Below are positions 1 to 6,699 of a stretch of DNA of 10,329 nucleotides, piece by piece. The notes beneath the pieces are model-generated. The model did not search any database. It saw only the letters and a list, made by a program, of their open reading frames with translations, and was not told where the DNA came from. The DNA is taken from contig JBHJGU010000091.1 of NCBI GenBank assembly GCA_050331475.1, positions 1-10,329 of the forward strand, written 5' to 3'. The stretch comes from JBHJGU01 sp050331475. Lineage in GTDB: Bacteria > Pseudomonadota > Alphaproteobacteria > Caulobacterales > Maricaulaceae. The position numbers and the translations under genes are program-made. How positions within the stretch are numbered: position 1 is the stretch's first letter; the number at the start of each line of letters is the position of its first letter.

Positions 1-366
1 GCCCCGGCGCCCGCCGCGCCGGCGGAAGTCGTCGACGCCGCCGCCCCGGCTGTGGCCGTGGCCGCCCAAGGCGGGTTCGCGACGCCGGAAGAAGCCGCGG
101 CTGTGGCCGAAGACCTCGCCCAAGCCGCCAATGACACCGAAGTCGCCGCCGGCGCCTTCGCCGCTCAGGCGGACGCGGCGACCGAAGCGGCCAACGCCCA
201 GGGCGTCGCTGCGTTGCAGGAACTTGGGGCGCCGGCTGAAGCGGCGGATCTGGACGCCCAAGCGGCCCAGGATTTGGCGGCAGAAGTCGGCGCACAGCTC
301 GCCGCGGCGAACGCCAACGTGGCCAACGCCAATCCGGGCGCGTTAGGCGGGCTGGCTGGCTTCTAA
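1..366 (+). CDS. Ala-rich protein of unknown function, C-terminal part
   Basis: The reading frame is open from the first base of the window to the TAA at 364-366, so the start lies outside. The GTG at 52 is only an internal codon. The visible 121 residues begin with an Ala/Pro-rich stretch. They continue as Ala-rich, Gln/Asn/Glu/Asp-containing sequence that would be helical, with a Gly/Leu-rich tail ending LGGLAGF. I see no catalytic motif, membrane segment or recognisable domain. The strong terminator immediately downstream supports a real gene end here. The composition resembles Ala-rich structural or surface-associated proteins, but it is too low in complexity to assign a family. Function unknown. 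Confidence 0.6.
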   Translation, partial: APAPAAPAEVVDAAAPAVAVAAQGGFATPEEAAAVAEDLAQAANDTEVAAGAFAAQADAATEAANAQGVAALQELGAPAEAADLDAQAAQDLAAEVGAQLAAANANVANANPGALGGLAGF

Positions 367-401
367 GCCACCAGCACGCGATTGCAGGGTCCTTAACTTT
401 G

Positions 402-442
402 AACCGGACCGGGGCGGACCCCGGTCCGGTTTTGTTTGTTTT
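402..442 (+). terminator. Strong rho-independent terminator
   Basis: A perfect 13-bp inverted repeat, AACCGGACCGGGG (402-414) and CCCCGGTCCGGTT (419-431), encloses a 4-nt CGGA loop. A T-rich tract (TTGTTTGTTTT, 432-442) follows on the plus strand. It lies 35 nt after the stop of the Ala-rich gene and 12 nt from the stop of the convergent mutT-like gene. The T tract favours termination of plus-strand transcripts. On the minus strand the stem is the same but has no T tract on its 3' side, so it may only weakly end the mutT operon. Confidence 0.88.
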
Positions 443-454
443 AACAGAGGACGT

Positions 455-880
455 TCAGGCGACGTTGCGACCGCTTAAACGATCCCGCAGGGCCGCGGCC
501 AAGGGGCGATCGGCCGGCGGCATAGCGAAGTGGTGCAAATCCTCCGGACCGACCCATTTGACGGCCTGGTGCTCGCTCAAGCGCACAAAGCCGTCCCATT
601 GGCGGCAAACGAACAATGTCATCAACAAATGCCGATCGGCGGCTAAGGGGGTGGAGGAGAACGCGAACGGGTCGAGACACGTCTCGCACGGCTCCACATT
701 GAGCTCCTCGCGCAGCTCGCGGATCGCGGCCGCTTCCGGGCTCTCCCCCGGCTCCAACTTGCCGCCCCGAAACTCCCACAGACCGCCAAGAGCTTTGTCC
801 TGGGGGCGTTGGGCGATTAGGACGCGGCCGTCGCGATCCACCAAAGCCACCGCCGCCACCAAAACAAGCACCGCGCTCAC
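455..880 (-). CDS. mutT: NUDIX hydrolase, MutT-like (8-oxo-dGTP diphosphatase type)
   Basis: This is a 141-residue protein, the usual size for MutT. MutT hydrolyses 8-oxo-dGTP to the monophosphate and so prevents A:T to C:G transversions. The NUDIX box occupies about residues 40-62 (GKLEPGE, seven residues, then RELREELNV) and supplies the Mg-binding glutamates. It is preceded by LWEFRGGK, which corresponds to the MutT signature WEFPGGK with Arg in place of Pro. The usual Gly near the end of the box is Asn. I chose the GTG at 878-880 because it overlaps the argJ stop as GTGA and gives a family-length protein with a beta-strand N-terminus (SAVLVLVAAVAL). A longer frame to 1138 is open but lies inside argJ. 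No Shine-Dalgarno sequence precedes the GTG, so translation is probably coupled to argJ. Other dNTP or sugar-nucleotide substrates are possible for such a generic NUDIX fold. Confidence 0.88.
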   Translation of the reverse strand: MSAVLVLVAAVALVDRDGRVLIAQRPQDKALGGLWEFRGGKLEPGESPEAAAIRELREELNVEPCETCLDPFAFSSTPLAADRHLLMTLFVCRQWDGFVRLSEHQAVKWVGPEDLHHFAMPPADRPLAAALRDRLSGRNVA

Positions 881-2121
881 GTGCGGTAATCCGCATTGAT
901 CGCGACATAGCCGTGGGTCAGATCGCACGTCCAGACGGTAAAAGCGCCCGCGCCAACGCCGACGTCTATGGTGATTTCCAACTCGGCCTGGCGCATATAA
1001 ACGGAAGCCGCAGCCTCGCTGTAATCGGGCGCGCGCTGGCCGTTGCGCGCCACGACAATGTCGCCAAACCGGATCGCCAGCCGGTCCCGGTCGGCGGCTT
1101 CGCCCGCTTTGCCGACCGCCATAACGATGCGCCCCCAATTGGCGTCCTCTCCGGCGATGGCGGTCTTCACCAGAGGCGAATTGGCGACGCTTAACGCGAT
1201 CCGCTTGGCCGCTGCGTCGGTTTCCGCGCCCTCAACCCGGACTTGAACGAATTTCGAGGCCCCCTCCCCGTCTTTGACAATGGCCCAAGCCAAATCCTGC
1301 ATCACCGCGTGCAGCGCGTCCGCGAAATCCGCCAGGCGCGGATCGTCGGGCCGCGCAATCGGCGTATGGCCGGCCCGACCCGTGGCGAAGGCGAGCACCG
1401 TGTCTGAGGTCGAGCTGTCCCCGTCCACAGTGATGGCGTTGAAGGTGGTGTCCACATGCGTGCGCAGCAAAGCCCGCAACACCGGCTCCGCAATGGCGGC
1501 GTCCGTAAACAAAAACGCCAACATGGTCGCCATGTCCGGCGCGATCATGCCCGAGCCCTTGGCGATCCCCGCGATGCGCACCGGCCGGCCGTCAATCGTC
1601 ACACCCCTTTGGGCGCCCTTGGCGAAGGTGTCCGTCGTCATGATCGCCTGCGCGGCGGGTTCAAACGCGCGGGCCGACAACCCCGCGCGCAATCGCTCCA
1701 CGGCGCCGGTAATCCGCGCCACGGGCAAGGGCTCGCCGATTACGCCGGTGGAGGCGACAAAAACCCGTTCGGGCGCGGTTCCCAAGGCGTCGGCTGCGGC
1801 GCGCGCACACGCCTGCACCGCGTCCATCCCGACGGCGCCATTGAACGCGTTGGCGTTGCCGGAATTGACCAACAGCGCCCAAGGCCGTTCCTCGTCCGGG
1901 GCTGAGCGTTCCAGCGCCTGCGCACACCAATCCACGGGCGCCGCGCGGGTTTTCGAGCGTGTGAGCACGCCAGCGACGCTTGTTCCCGGCGCGATTTCCG
2001 CGAGCATGACATCCAGGCGGCCTGGCGTTTTCACCCCCGCCGAGCCCGCGGCCAGGCGCACCCCGTCAATCGGTTCCAATTGCGGAAACGTCTCCGGGGC
2101 GAAGGGCGAGCGCGCGCTCAC
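877..2121 (-). CDS. argJ: Bifunctional glutamate N-acetyltransferase / amino-acid N-acetyltransferase (ArgJ)
   Basis: ArgJ transfers the acetyl group from N-acetylornithine to glutamate in the cyclic arginine pathway. Many versions also make N-acetylglutamate from acetyl-CoA. The protein has 414 residues, normal for the family. The self-cleavage site is clear: KGSGMIAPDMATML at about 188-201, where the chain is cut before Thr199, the nucleophile of the beta subunit. STGVIG (124-129) matches the oxyanion-hole region. The C-terminus ends in the typical INADYRT. Whether it is mono- or bifunctional cannot be read from sequence. The start is a GTG at 2119-2121 that overlaps the upstream lipoprotein stop as GTGA. 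An AGAGG ribosome-binding site (2129-2133 on the plus strand) lies 7 nt before it. It is the middle gene of a tight three-gene operon. Confidence 0.96.
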   Translation of the reverse strand: MSARSPFAPETFPQLEPIDGVRLAAGSAGVKTPGRLDVMLAEIAPGTSVAGVLTRSKTRAAPVDWCAQALERSAPDEERPWALLVNSGNANAFNGAVGMDAVQACARAAADALGTAPERVFVASTGVIGEPLPVARITGAVERLRAGLSARAFEPAAQAIMTTDTFAKGAQRGVTIDGRPVRIAGIAKGSGMIAPDMATMLAFLFTDAAIAEPVLRALLRTHVDTTFNAITVDGDSSTSDTVLAFATGRAGHTPIARPDDPRLADFADALHAVMQDLAWAIVKDGEGASKFVQVRVEGAETDAAAKRIALSVANSPLVKTAIAGEDANWGRIVMAVGKAGEAADRDRLAIRFGDIVVARNGQRAPDYSEAAASVYMRQAELEITIDVGVGAGAFTVWTCDLTHGYVAINADYRT

Positions 2122-3065
2122 AGCTGGTCCTCTGTCACATTGGAAGCCCCCGGGGTCTCGGGCGCCGGCTCGGCGTCCGCCGGCTCAGGCGGCGCGCTGG
2201 GCTCCGGGTCGGCGTCCCCGGGTCCAGTGCGGCGTTCGATGACCGCCTCATCGCGCAGGGTGTCGATCAAGGCTTGGATTTCATCGAAGGTGAGAAACCG
2301 AATAATGCGCGGTCGCATCTCCGCAAAGCTGGGCGGGGACTGACGGCGACGCTCCTCAATCCGTATGACATGCCAGCCAAACTCGCTTTCAAACGGTCCC
2401 GCCACCTCGCCCAAGGCCGCGGTCTCCGCCGCTTCGACAAAAGGCGCCATCAACATGTTCCGCGCCGTAAAGCCTAAATCGCCGCCTTCGAGGCGGGTTT
2501 GCGCGTCCAACGAATGCTCGAACGCTAAGGCTGCGAAATCGGCCCCCGCGGTCAAGGCGGCGACGAGGTCTTGGGCTTCATCACGGCTGGCGACCAGAAT
2601 GTGCCGGGCGCGGATTTCCTCGCCCAGTTCGACCAGCCGCACTTGTTCTTCATACATCCGCCGGATGGCGTCTTCGGTCACGCTGGTGTCGAGCACGGAC
2701 TCCACCAAGATGTTGCCCAAGATCCGCTCGCGCGCCACGGAAAGCCGGCGTTGCGCCTCCTCGCTGCGGTGCACCCCGCGCGCTTCGGCCTCTAAGGCGA
2801 GCAGGCGTTGGTCGATCAATTCCTCAAGCACACGATCGAAGGTCAGCTGGCTTTCGTCCAAAGGTTCGCCCGGTTCGATCAAGTCCTGCTCTTCGGCCTC
2901 GCGCAGCACGTCCGAGCGCAGGATCACCGAGCCGTTCACTTCCGCCGCGATCGCGTCGTCTAAGCGGACTTGGGCGGCGACCCGACGCCGGCTATCGGGA
3001 TCGGGAGCGTCGCAGCCGGTCAAGCCAGCCGCCAATAACAAGAAGACGAAGAGTTTGCGCGTCAT
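2118..3065 (-). CDS. Parvulin-type peptidyl-prolyl isomerase, predicted lipoprotein (PpiC/SurA-like)
   Basis: This is predicted to catalyse cis-trans isomerisation of prolyl bonds in proteins that have crossed the inner membrane. Residues 1-18 form a lipoprotein signal: basic N-terminus, hydrophobic core, and lipobox LTGC with Cys18. Asp19 follows the cysteine, which in Escherichia coli signals inner-membrane retention; the rule may not hold here. Residues about 34-150 form a SurA-like helical chaperone region starting AIAAEVNGSVILRSDVL. The rotamase domain spans about 150-238, with RARHILV (152-158), GGDLGF (194-199) and FGWHVIRI (229-236). The tail after about 280 is Pro/Ala/Glu-rich and probably disordered. 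The ATG at 3063-3065 is preceded by a weak purine-rich site. It is the first gene of the operon with argJ and mutT and diverges from secA, so both products of the divergent pair serve protein export or folding. Confidence 0.92.
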   Translation of the reverse strand: MTRKLFVFLLLAAGLTGCDAPDPDSRRRVAAQVRLDDAIAAEVNGSVILRSDVLREAEEQDLIEPGEPLDESQLTFDRVLEELIDQRLLALEAEARGVHRSEEAQRRLSVARERILGNILVESVLDTSVTEDAIRRMYEEQVRLVELGEEIRARHILVASRDEAQDLVAALTAGADFAALAFEHSLDAQTRLEGGDLGFTARNMLMAPFVEAAETAALGEVAGPFESEFGWHVIRIEERRRQSPPSFAEMRPRIIRFLTFDEIQALIDTLRDEAVIERRTGPGDADPEPSAPPEPADAEPAPETPGASNVTEDQL

Positions 3066-3284
3066 GGTCCGCTCTTTGGCGCGGCGGCCGAACCGAACGG
3101 TTTCGCCCCTTAAGGGCGCCGAGCGCGGGCGCGTCGCGTTGACACCAGAAAGCGGCGCTCTTAAGTCTAGTGCTAGCGGGAGTCGAGCCGCGCGGGTCTC
3201 GCCGCGGTCGATCCGATGCGCCCCCGCCTTTCGTTCATGTTGGCGTTTCGCGCATCGGCGCCCGACCCCGTTGCCGCTTCATCC
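3066..3284. other. Divergent intergenic region between lipoprotein operon and secA
   Basis: About 219 bp separates the two divergent start codons and should contain promoters for both. Visible elements are a perfect 10-bp palindrome CCCTTAAGGG at 3107-3116, a short inverted repeat AACCG-AA-CGGTT at 3091-3102, a consensus TTGACA at 3139-3144, and a second CTTAAG at 3160-3165. The plus-strand frame is open from an ATG at 3216. It would add 23 residues to SecA (beginning MRPRLSFMLA) that do not resemble the SecA N-terminus. No small gene is evident. Confidence 0.5.
3139..3167 (+). promoter_or_regulatory. Possible promoter for secA
   Basis: There is a perfect -35 hexamer TTGACA at 3139-3144. At 16-17 bp spacing lies a poor -10 candidate around 3161-3167 (TTAAGTC). 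The start site would be near 3175, leaving an untranslated leader of roughly 110 nt before the secA ATG at 3285. The -10 match is weak, so this is only a candidate. Confidence 0.3.
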
Positions 3285-4679
3285 ATGCTAAACGCTATTA
3301 AGAAACTTTTCGGCTCCGCGAATGACCGCCGGATGAGTCGCCTTAAGCCCATGCTCGAGGCGATCGCCGCGCTGGAGCCGGACTTGAGCGCGCTCGATGA
3401 CGATCAACTGCGCGCGAAAACCGCCGAGTTCAAAGACCGCCTTGCGCAAGGGGCGAGCCTGGATAGCTTGCAGGTGGAGGCCTTCGCCGTCACCCGCGAA
3501 GCCGCCAAGCGGGCGCTGGGCCAACGCCATTACGACGTTCAAATGTTAGGCGGACATGTGCTCCATGGCGGCGCGATTGCGGAGATGCGCACCGGGGAGG
3601 GCAAGACCCTTGTGGCGACAGCGCCGGTTTACCTCAACGCGCTCACGGGCAAAGGCGTGCACGTCATCACGGTGAACGATTACCTCGCCAGCCGTGACGC
3701 GGAATGGATGGGCCAGGTCTATCGGTTCTTAGGCCTGGAGGTCGGCTGCATCGTTCATGGATTGACCGACACCGCGCGCCGGCGCGCTTACGCCGCGGAC
3801 GTCACCTACGGCACCAATAACGAGTTCGGCTTTGACTATCTGCGCGACAACATGAAATACGCGCTCGAAGATCGGGTTCAGCGCGGTCACCATTACGCCA
3901 TCGTCGATGAAGTGGACTCAATCCTCATCGACGAGGCGCGCACGCCCTTGATCATCTCGGGCCCGACCGACGATCGCAGCGATTTCTACCGCACCATCGA
4001 CGAAATCGTGCCCACCCTGCCCGAGGACGCCTACGAGTTGGACGAGAAGCAACGCTCGGTCACGCTCACCGAGGAGGGCAATGAGGCGATCGAAACGCTT
4101 CTCACCGAACGCGGCTTGATCGAAGGCGATCTATACGACGTCACCAATGTCTCCGTGGTGCACCACGTCAATCAAGCCTTGCGCGCGCACAAGCTTTACC
4201 AGCGTGACAAAGATTACATCGTCAAAGGCGGCAAGGTCGTCTTGATCGACGAGTTTACGGGCCGCATGATGGAAGGACGACGGCTGTCCGAAGGCTTGCA
4301 CCAAGCGATCGAGGCCAAGGAAAATGCCGAAATCCAGCCCGAAAATGTGACGCTCGCTTCGATTACCTTCCAGAACTACTTCCGGCTTTATGACAAACTT
4401 GCCGGCATGACCGGCACCGCATCGACTGAAGCGGGCGAGTTCGCGGATATCTACAAGCTGGATGTGGTGGAAATCCCCACCAATAAGCCGGTTCAGCGCA
4501 TCGACGACGATGACGAGGTGTACCGCACGGCGGATGAGATATACGCCGCCATTATCTCCGACATCGCAGAAGCCTATCGTCGAGGCCAGCCGGTCCTGGT
4601 GGGCCCCGTGTCGATCGAGCAGTCCGAAACCCTGTCGCGCTTGCTCGGCGACCGGGCGGTGGTGGCTAAAGTCGCCTAA
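3285..4679 (+). CDS. secA: SecA preprotein translocase ATPase, N-terminal part ending at an in-frame stop
   Basis: SecA is the cytosolic and membrane-associated ATPase that drives preproteins through SecYEG. These 464 residues carry NBD1 with Walker A MRTGEGKT (101-108), NDYLASRDAEW (131-141), TYGTNNEFGFDYLRDNM (174-190) and the Walker B/DEAD region VDEVDSILIDEARTPL (207-222). They also carry the preprotein cross-linking region, KLAGMTGTAS (371-380) and the beginning of NBD2. The ATG at 3285 was chosen because MLNAIKKLFGSANDR matches the family N-terminus; an in-frame ATG at 3216 adds non-conserved residues. No clear ribosome-binding site precedes it. In NBD2 the usual VGTTSIEKSE reads VGPVSIEQSE. 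The frame ends at TAA 4677-4679, in the middle of NBD2. Alone this product lacks NBD2 motifs V and VI and could not hydrolyse ATP normally. Confidence 0.93.
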   Translation: MLNAIKKLFGSANDRRMSRLKPMLEAIAALEPDLSALDDDQLRAKTAEFKDRLAQGASLDSLQVEAFAVTREAAKRALGQRHYDVQMLGGHVLHGGAIAEMRTGEGKTLVATAPVYLNALTGKGVHVITVNDYLASRDAEWMGQVYRFLGLEVGCIVHGLTDTARRRAYAADVTYGTNNEFGFDYLRDNMKYALEDRVQRGHHYAIVDEVDSILIDEARTPLIISGPTDDRSDFYRTIDEIVPTLPEDAYELDEKQRSVTLTEEGNEAIETLLTERGLIEGDLYDVTNVSVVHHVNQALRAHKLYQRDKDYIVKGGKVVLIDEFTGRMMEGRRLSEGLHQAIEAKENAEIQPENVTLASITFQNYFRLYDKLAGMTGTASTEAGEFADIYKLDVVEIPTNKPVQRIDDDDEVYRTADEIYAAIISDIAEAYRRGQPVLVGPVSIEQSETLSRLLGDRAVVAKVA

Positions 4680-4802
4680 TCCCTTCTGGGCTTAGTCGAC
4701 AGGCTGCAAGGCAAAGACTTCAAAGAGATGCGTGAACGGCTCGCGGACATCGGCGCCTATGTGCAGAAGCTCGCCAAAGACGCCAAGCCGGGCCAACCGC
4801 CC
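4647..4802 (+). other. NBD2 insertion of about 50 codons containing an in-frame TAA (4677-4679)
   Basis: In most SecA proteins only about four residues join SIEKSE..LS..L to IPH.VLNA. Here 52 codons lie between LSRLL and IPHQVLNARYHEQEA. They read GDRAVVAKVA, then TAA, then a charged probably helical stretch (SLLGLVDRLQGKDFKE and MRERLADIGAYVQ) and a PGQPP linker. The frame is the same before and after the TAA, so this is a nonsense codon and not a single frameshift. The two other frames across the stop give no SecA-like sequence. The extra segment may be normal in close relatives. With the stop read through, the protein would have 950 positions, close to other alphaproteobacterial SecA lengths. 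Confidence 0.8.
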
Positions 4803-6137
4803 ATCCCCCACCAGGTGCTCAATGCGCGCTATCACGAGCAAGAGGCCCGCATCATCGCCCAAGCCGGCGCGCCGGGGGCGGTGACCATCGCCACCAATAT
4901 GGCCGGCCGGGGCACGGACATTCAGCTGGGCGGCAATGTGGATTTCCGGCTCAACGACCGGGTTGAAGCGGCCAAAGCGCAGGGCGAAAACCCAAGCGCT
5001 GAGCAGATCGACGCCTGGCGCGCGGAGATCGCTGAGGACGTTAAGGCGCTGAAAGCCAAAGCGCTGGAGGCGGGCGGGCTCTACGTTCTCGGCACGGAGC
5101 GTCACGAGAGCCGGCGCATCGACAACCAATTGCGCGGCCGCACCGGCCGGCAGGGCGACCCGGGGCGGTCGAAATTCTTCGTCTCCGTGGAAGACGATTT
5201 GATGCGGATTTTCGCGCCCGAGCGCATGAACACCATTATGAAAACCTTGGGCATGAAGGAAGGCGAGGCCATCGCCCACCCCTGGATGTCCAAAGCGCTG
5301 GAAACCGCGCAAAAACGCGTCGAGCAGCGCCATTTCGAGGTGCGCAAAAACCTCCTCAAATTCGACAACGTCATTAACGACCAGCGCAAGGCGATCTTTG
5401 AACAGCGCTTGGACTTTATGACGTCGGAAGACGTGGGCGAGGTGGTCCGCGATATGCGCCACGAAGTGATCGACGATCTGGTCACAGCCCACATCCCGCC
5501 CAAAGCCTATCCGGAACAATGGGATATCGAGGGGTTGGGGAAAGAGACCGCAACCCTGCTCGGGCTTGAGCCGCCCTTAAAGGACTGGGCCGCCGAAGAA
5601 GGCATTGCGGAGGAAGAAATCCGCCAGCGCCTCACCCAAGCCGCCGATCGGACGTTTGCGGAAAAAGCGGCCGCGGTGGGGCCGCCCGTTATGCGCCGGC
5701 TTGAGAAGCAGGTCTTATTGCAGACCATCGACCACAATTGGCGCGAGCACCTGACCCAATTGGATCATATGCGCTCAACCATCCATTTGCGCGGTTACGC
5801 CCAGCGCGACCCGCTCAACGAGTTCAAGACCGAGGGCTTTTCGCTATTTGAGAAGCTGCTTTCGGATTTGCGGTCTCAAGTCACCCGGCTGCTGATGAAT
5901 GTGCGGTTCGAAGCGCCGCCCGAGCCTGAGCCGCCGCGCGGCATGGTGGAGACCCATATCGACCCGCAGACGGGACGCAACGAGATGGCCGACGCGGCCC
6001 CGTCGGACGCGCCGAAAGCGGAAAAGACGCTCGATGAGGTCTACGCCAACGCCAAAGTGCCCCGCAACGCGCCCTGCCCTTGCGGCTCCGGCAAGAAATT
6101 CAAGCATTGCCACGGCAAGCTGATTGCGGCGGCGTGA
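4728..6137 (+). CDS. secA: SecA preprotein translocase ATPase, C-terminal part after the in-frame stop
   Basis: This continues SecA in the same frame as the upstream part; the frame is open from 4680, and 4728 is its first ATG. Residues 26-40 (IPHQVLNARYHEQEA) resume NBD2. They are followed by IATNMAGRGTDIQLGGN (54-70), LGTERHESRRIDNQLRGRTGRQGDPG (121-146, both fragments of motif V/VI), the helical scaffold and wing domains, and HNWREHLTQLDHMR (336-349). The acidic/Pro linker leads to the SEC-C zinc motif CPCGSGKKFKHCH with Cys450, Cys452, Cys461 and His462, which binds SecB and lipids. All of this is undamaged. No convincing ribosome-binding site serves the ATG: AAAGAG directly abuts it and AAGG is 16 nt away. 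Independent translation is therefore doubtful, and readthrough or a sequence error is more natural. Confidence 0.9.
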   Translation: MRERLADIGAYVQKLAKDAKPGQPPIPHQVLNARYHEQEARIIAQAGAPGAVTIATNMAGRGTDIQLGGNVDFRLNDRVEAAKAQGENPSAEQIDAWRAEIAEDVKALKAKALEAGGLYVLGTERHESRRIDNQLRGRTGRQGDPGRSKFFVSVEDDLMRIFAPERMNTIMKTLGMKEGEAIAHPWMSKALETAQKRVEQRHFEVRKNLLKFDNVINDQRKAIFEQRLDFMTSEDVGEVVRDMRHEVIDDLVTAHIPPKAYPEQWDIEGLGKETATLLGLEPPLKDWAAEEGIAEEEIRQRLTQAADRTFAEKAAAVGPPVMRRLEKQVLLQTIDHNWREHLTQLDHMRSTIHLRGYAQRDPLNEFKTEGFSLFEKLLSDLRSQVTRLLMNVRFEAPPEPEPPRGMVETHIDPQTGRNEMADAAPSDAPKAEKTLDEVYANAKVPRNAPCPCGSGKKFKHCHGKLIAAA

Positions 6138-6167
6138 GGGTGGTGAGGGCGTTTAGCGCGCGCCATC

Positions 6168-6190
6168 AAAGCGTTTCGCTTTATCGTTTA
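6168..6190. terminator. Possible weak terminator between secA and the convergent two-TM gene
   Basis: A 6-bp stem AAAGCG (6168-6173) and CGCTTT (6177-6182) has a TTT loop. ATCGTTTA follows on the plus strand. It sits in the 64-bp gap between two convergent genes and could serve either strand. The stem is short and the T tract is interrupted, so this is tentative. Confidence 0.35.
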
Positions 6191-6201
6191 GGATATTTGT
6201 A

Positions 6202-6699
6202 TTAGGACTGCGGATGATCAAATTGGCTTAATCGGATCTCGATTTGAGCGCGTTCGAGCACAGTCATGTTTTGAGCTTGAACGGCCTTGACCTCATCGAG
6301 AAGGCCCATAATACGTTTATAGGCGAATTTATGCCGCTTTGTTTTTCTAGATTGCCGCCCAACTGCGAAGATAAGTGATACGAACAAAATAGAAAAACAA
6401 GATGCTAAACCCATCAAAGTATAAGGCCAAATAGCGACATCAACATTTATAAAATGGTCGCTATACATCAACCGAAGACCATAGCAAGAAACAAGCGTCG
6501 CGACCAACGACAAAATCGCAAATAAAATTAATTTTGTTTGTTTGTTATGGCTCTCATCTTTTTCGCGGGCAATTTTTTCGGCGAGATCGAGAAGACCCTC
6601 CAAAGCATGCCGATCCCGTTCGCTCCAATTCCTGGAAACCCGATCAGTGGCCGCCAACTCATCGCCGCTTAACGGACCGATGGAATCTACGCCCGGCAT
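6202..6699 (-). CDS. Small protein with two predicted transmembrane helices, unknown function
   Basis: I do not recognise the family. The 165-residue chain has a charged helical N-terminal part (about 20-54). TM1 is at about 57-77 (LILFAILSLVATLVSCYGL) and a loop of about 12 residues follows. TM2 is at about 90-113 (IWPYTLMGLASCFSILFVSL), then a basic stop (RQSRKTKRHK) and a helical cytosolic tail ending ERAQIEIRLSQFDHPQS. The many basic residues after TM2 suggest both termini are cytosolic. This two-helix-plus-amphipathic-tail plan resembles SLATT-type effector proteins of bacterial conflict systems; that is inference from architecture, not a recognised motif. The ATG at 6697-6699 overlaps the GTPase stop by 13 nt; a longer frame to 6786 would overlap it by 100 nt and was not used. 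GC is very low locally (35% in 6481-6540), suggesting recent acquisition. Confidence 0.8.
   Translation of the reverse strand: MPGVDSIGPLSGDELAATDRVSRNWSERDRHALEGLLDLAEKIAREKDESHNKQTKLILFAILSLVATLVSCYGLRLMYSDHFINVDVAIWPYTLMGLASCFSILFVSLIFAVGRQSRKTKRHKFAYKRIMGLLDEVKAVQAQNMTVLERAQIEIRLSQFDHPQS

Noticed and set aside
881..1138. Longer N-terminus for the mutT-like gene
   Set aside because: It lies inside argJ in another frame, is Arg/Gly-rich with no NUDIX similarity, and the GTGA overlap gives a normal-length protein.
1274..2242. Long plus-strand open frame opposite argJ
   Set aside because: It is a shadow typical of GC-rich coding DNA; the minus strand encodes a clear ArgJ with its cleavage motif.
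3216..3284. Longer SecA start at the ATG at 3216
   Set aside because: The added 23 residues do not resemble SecA, while MLNAIKKLFGSANDR from 3285 matches the family N-terminus.
4462..4695. Frameshift in secA (other plus-strand frame across 4462-4695)
   Set aside because: That frame gives no SecA-like sequence, and both SecA halves share one frame, so a single frameshift cannot explain the stop.
4692..5519. Long minus-strand open frame opposite secA
   Set aside because: The plus strand here encodes conserved SecA motifs; the antisense product has no recognisable features.
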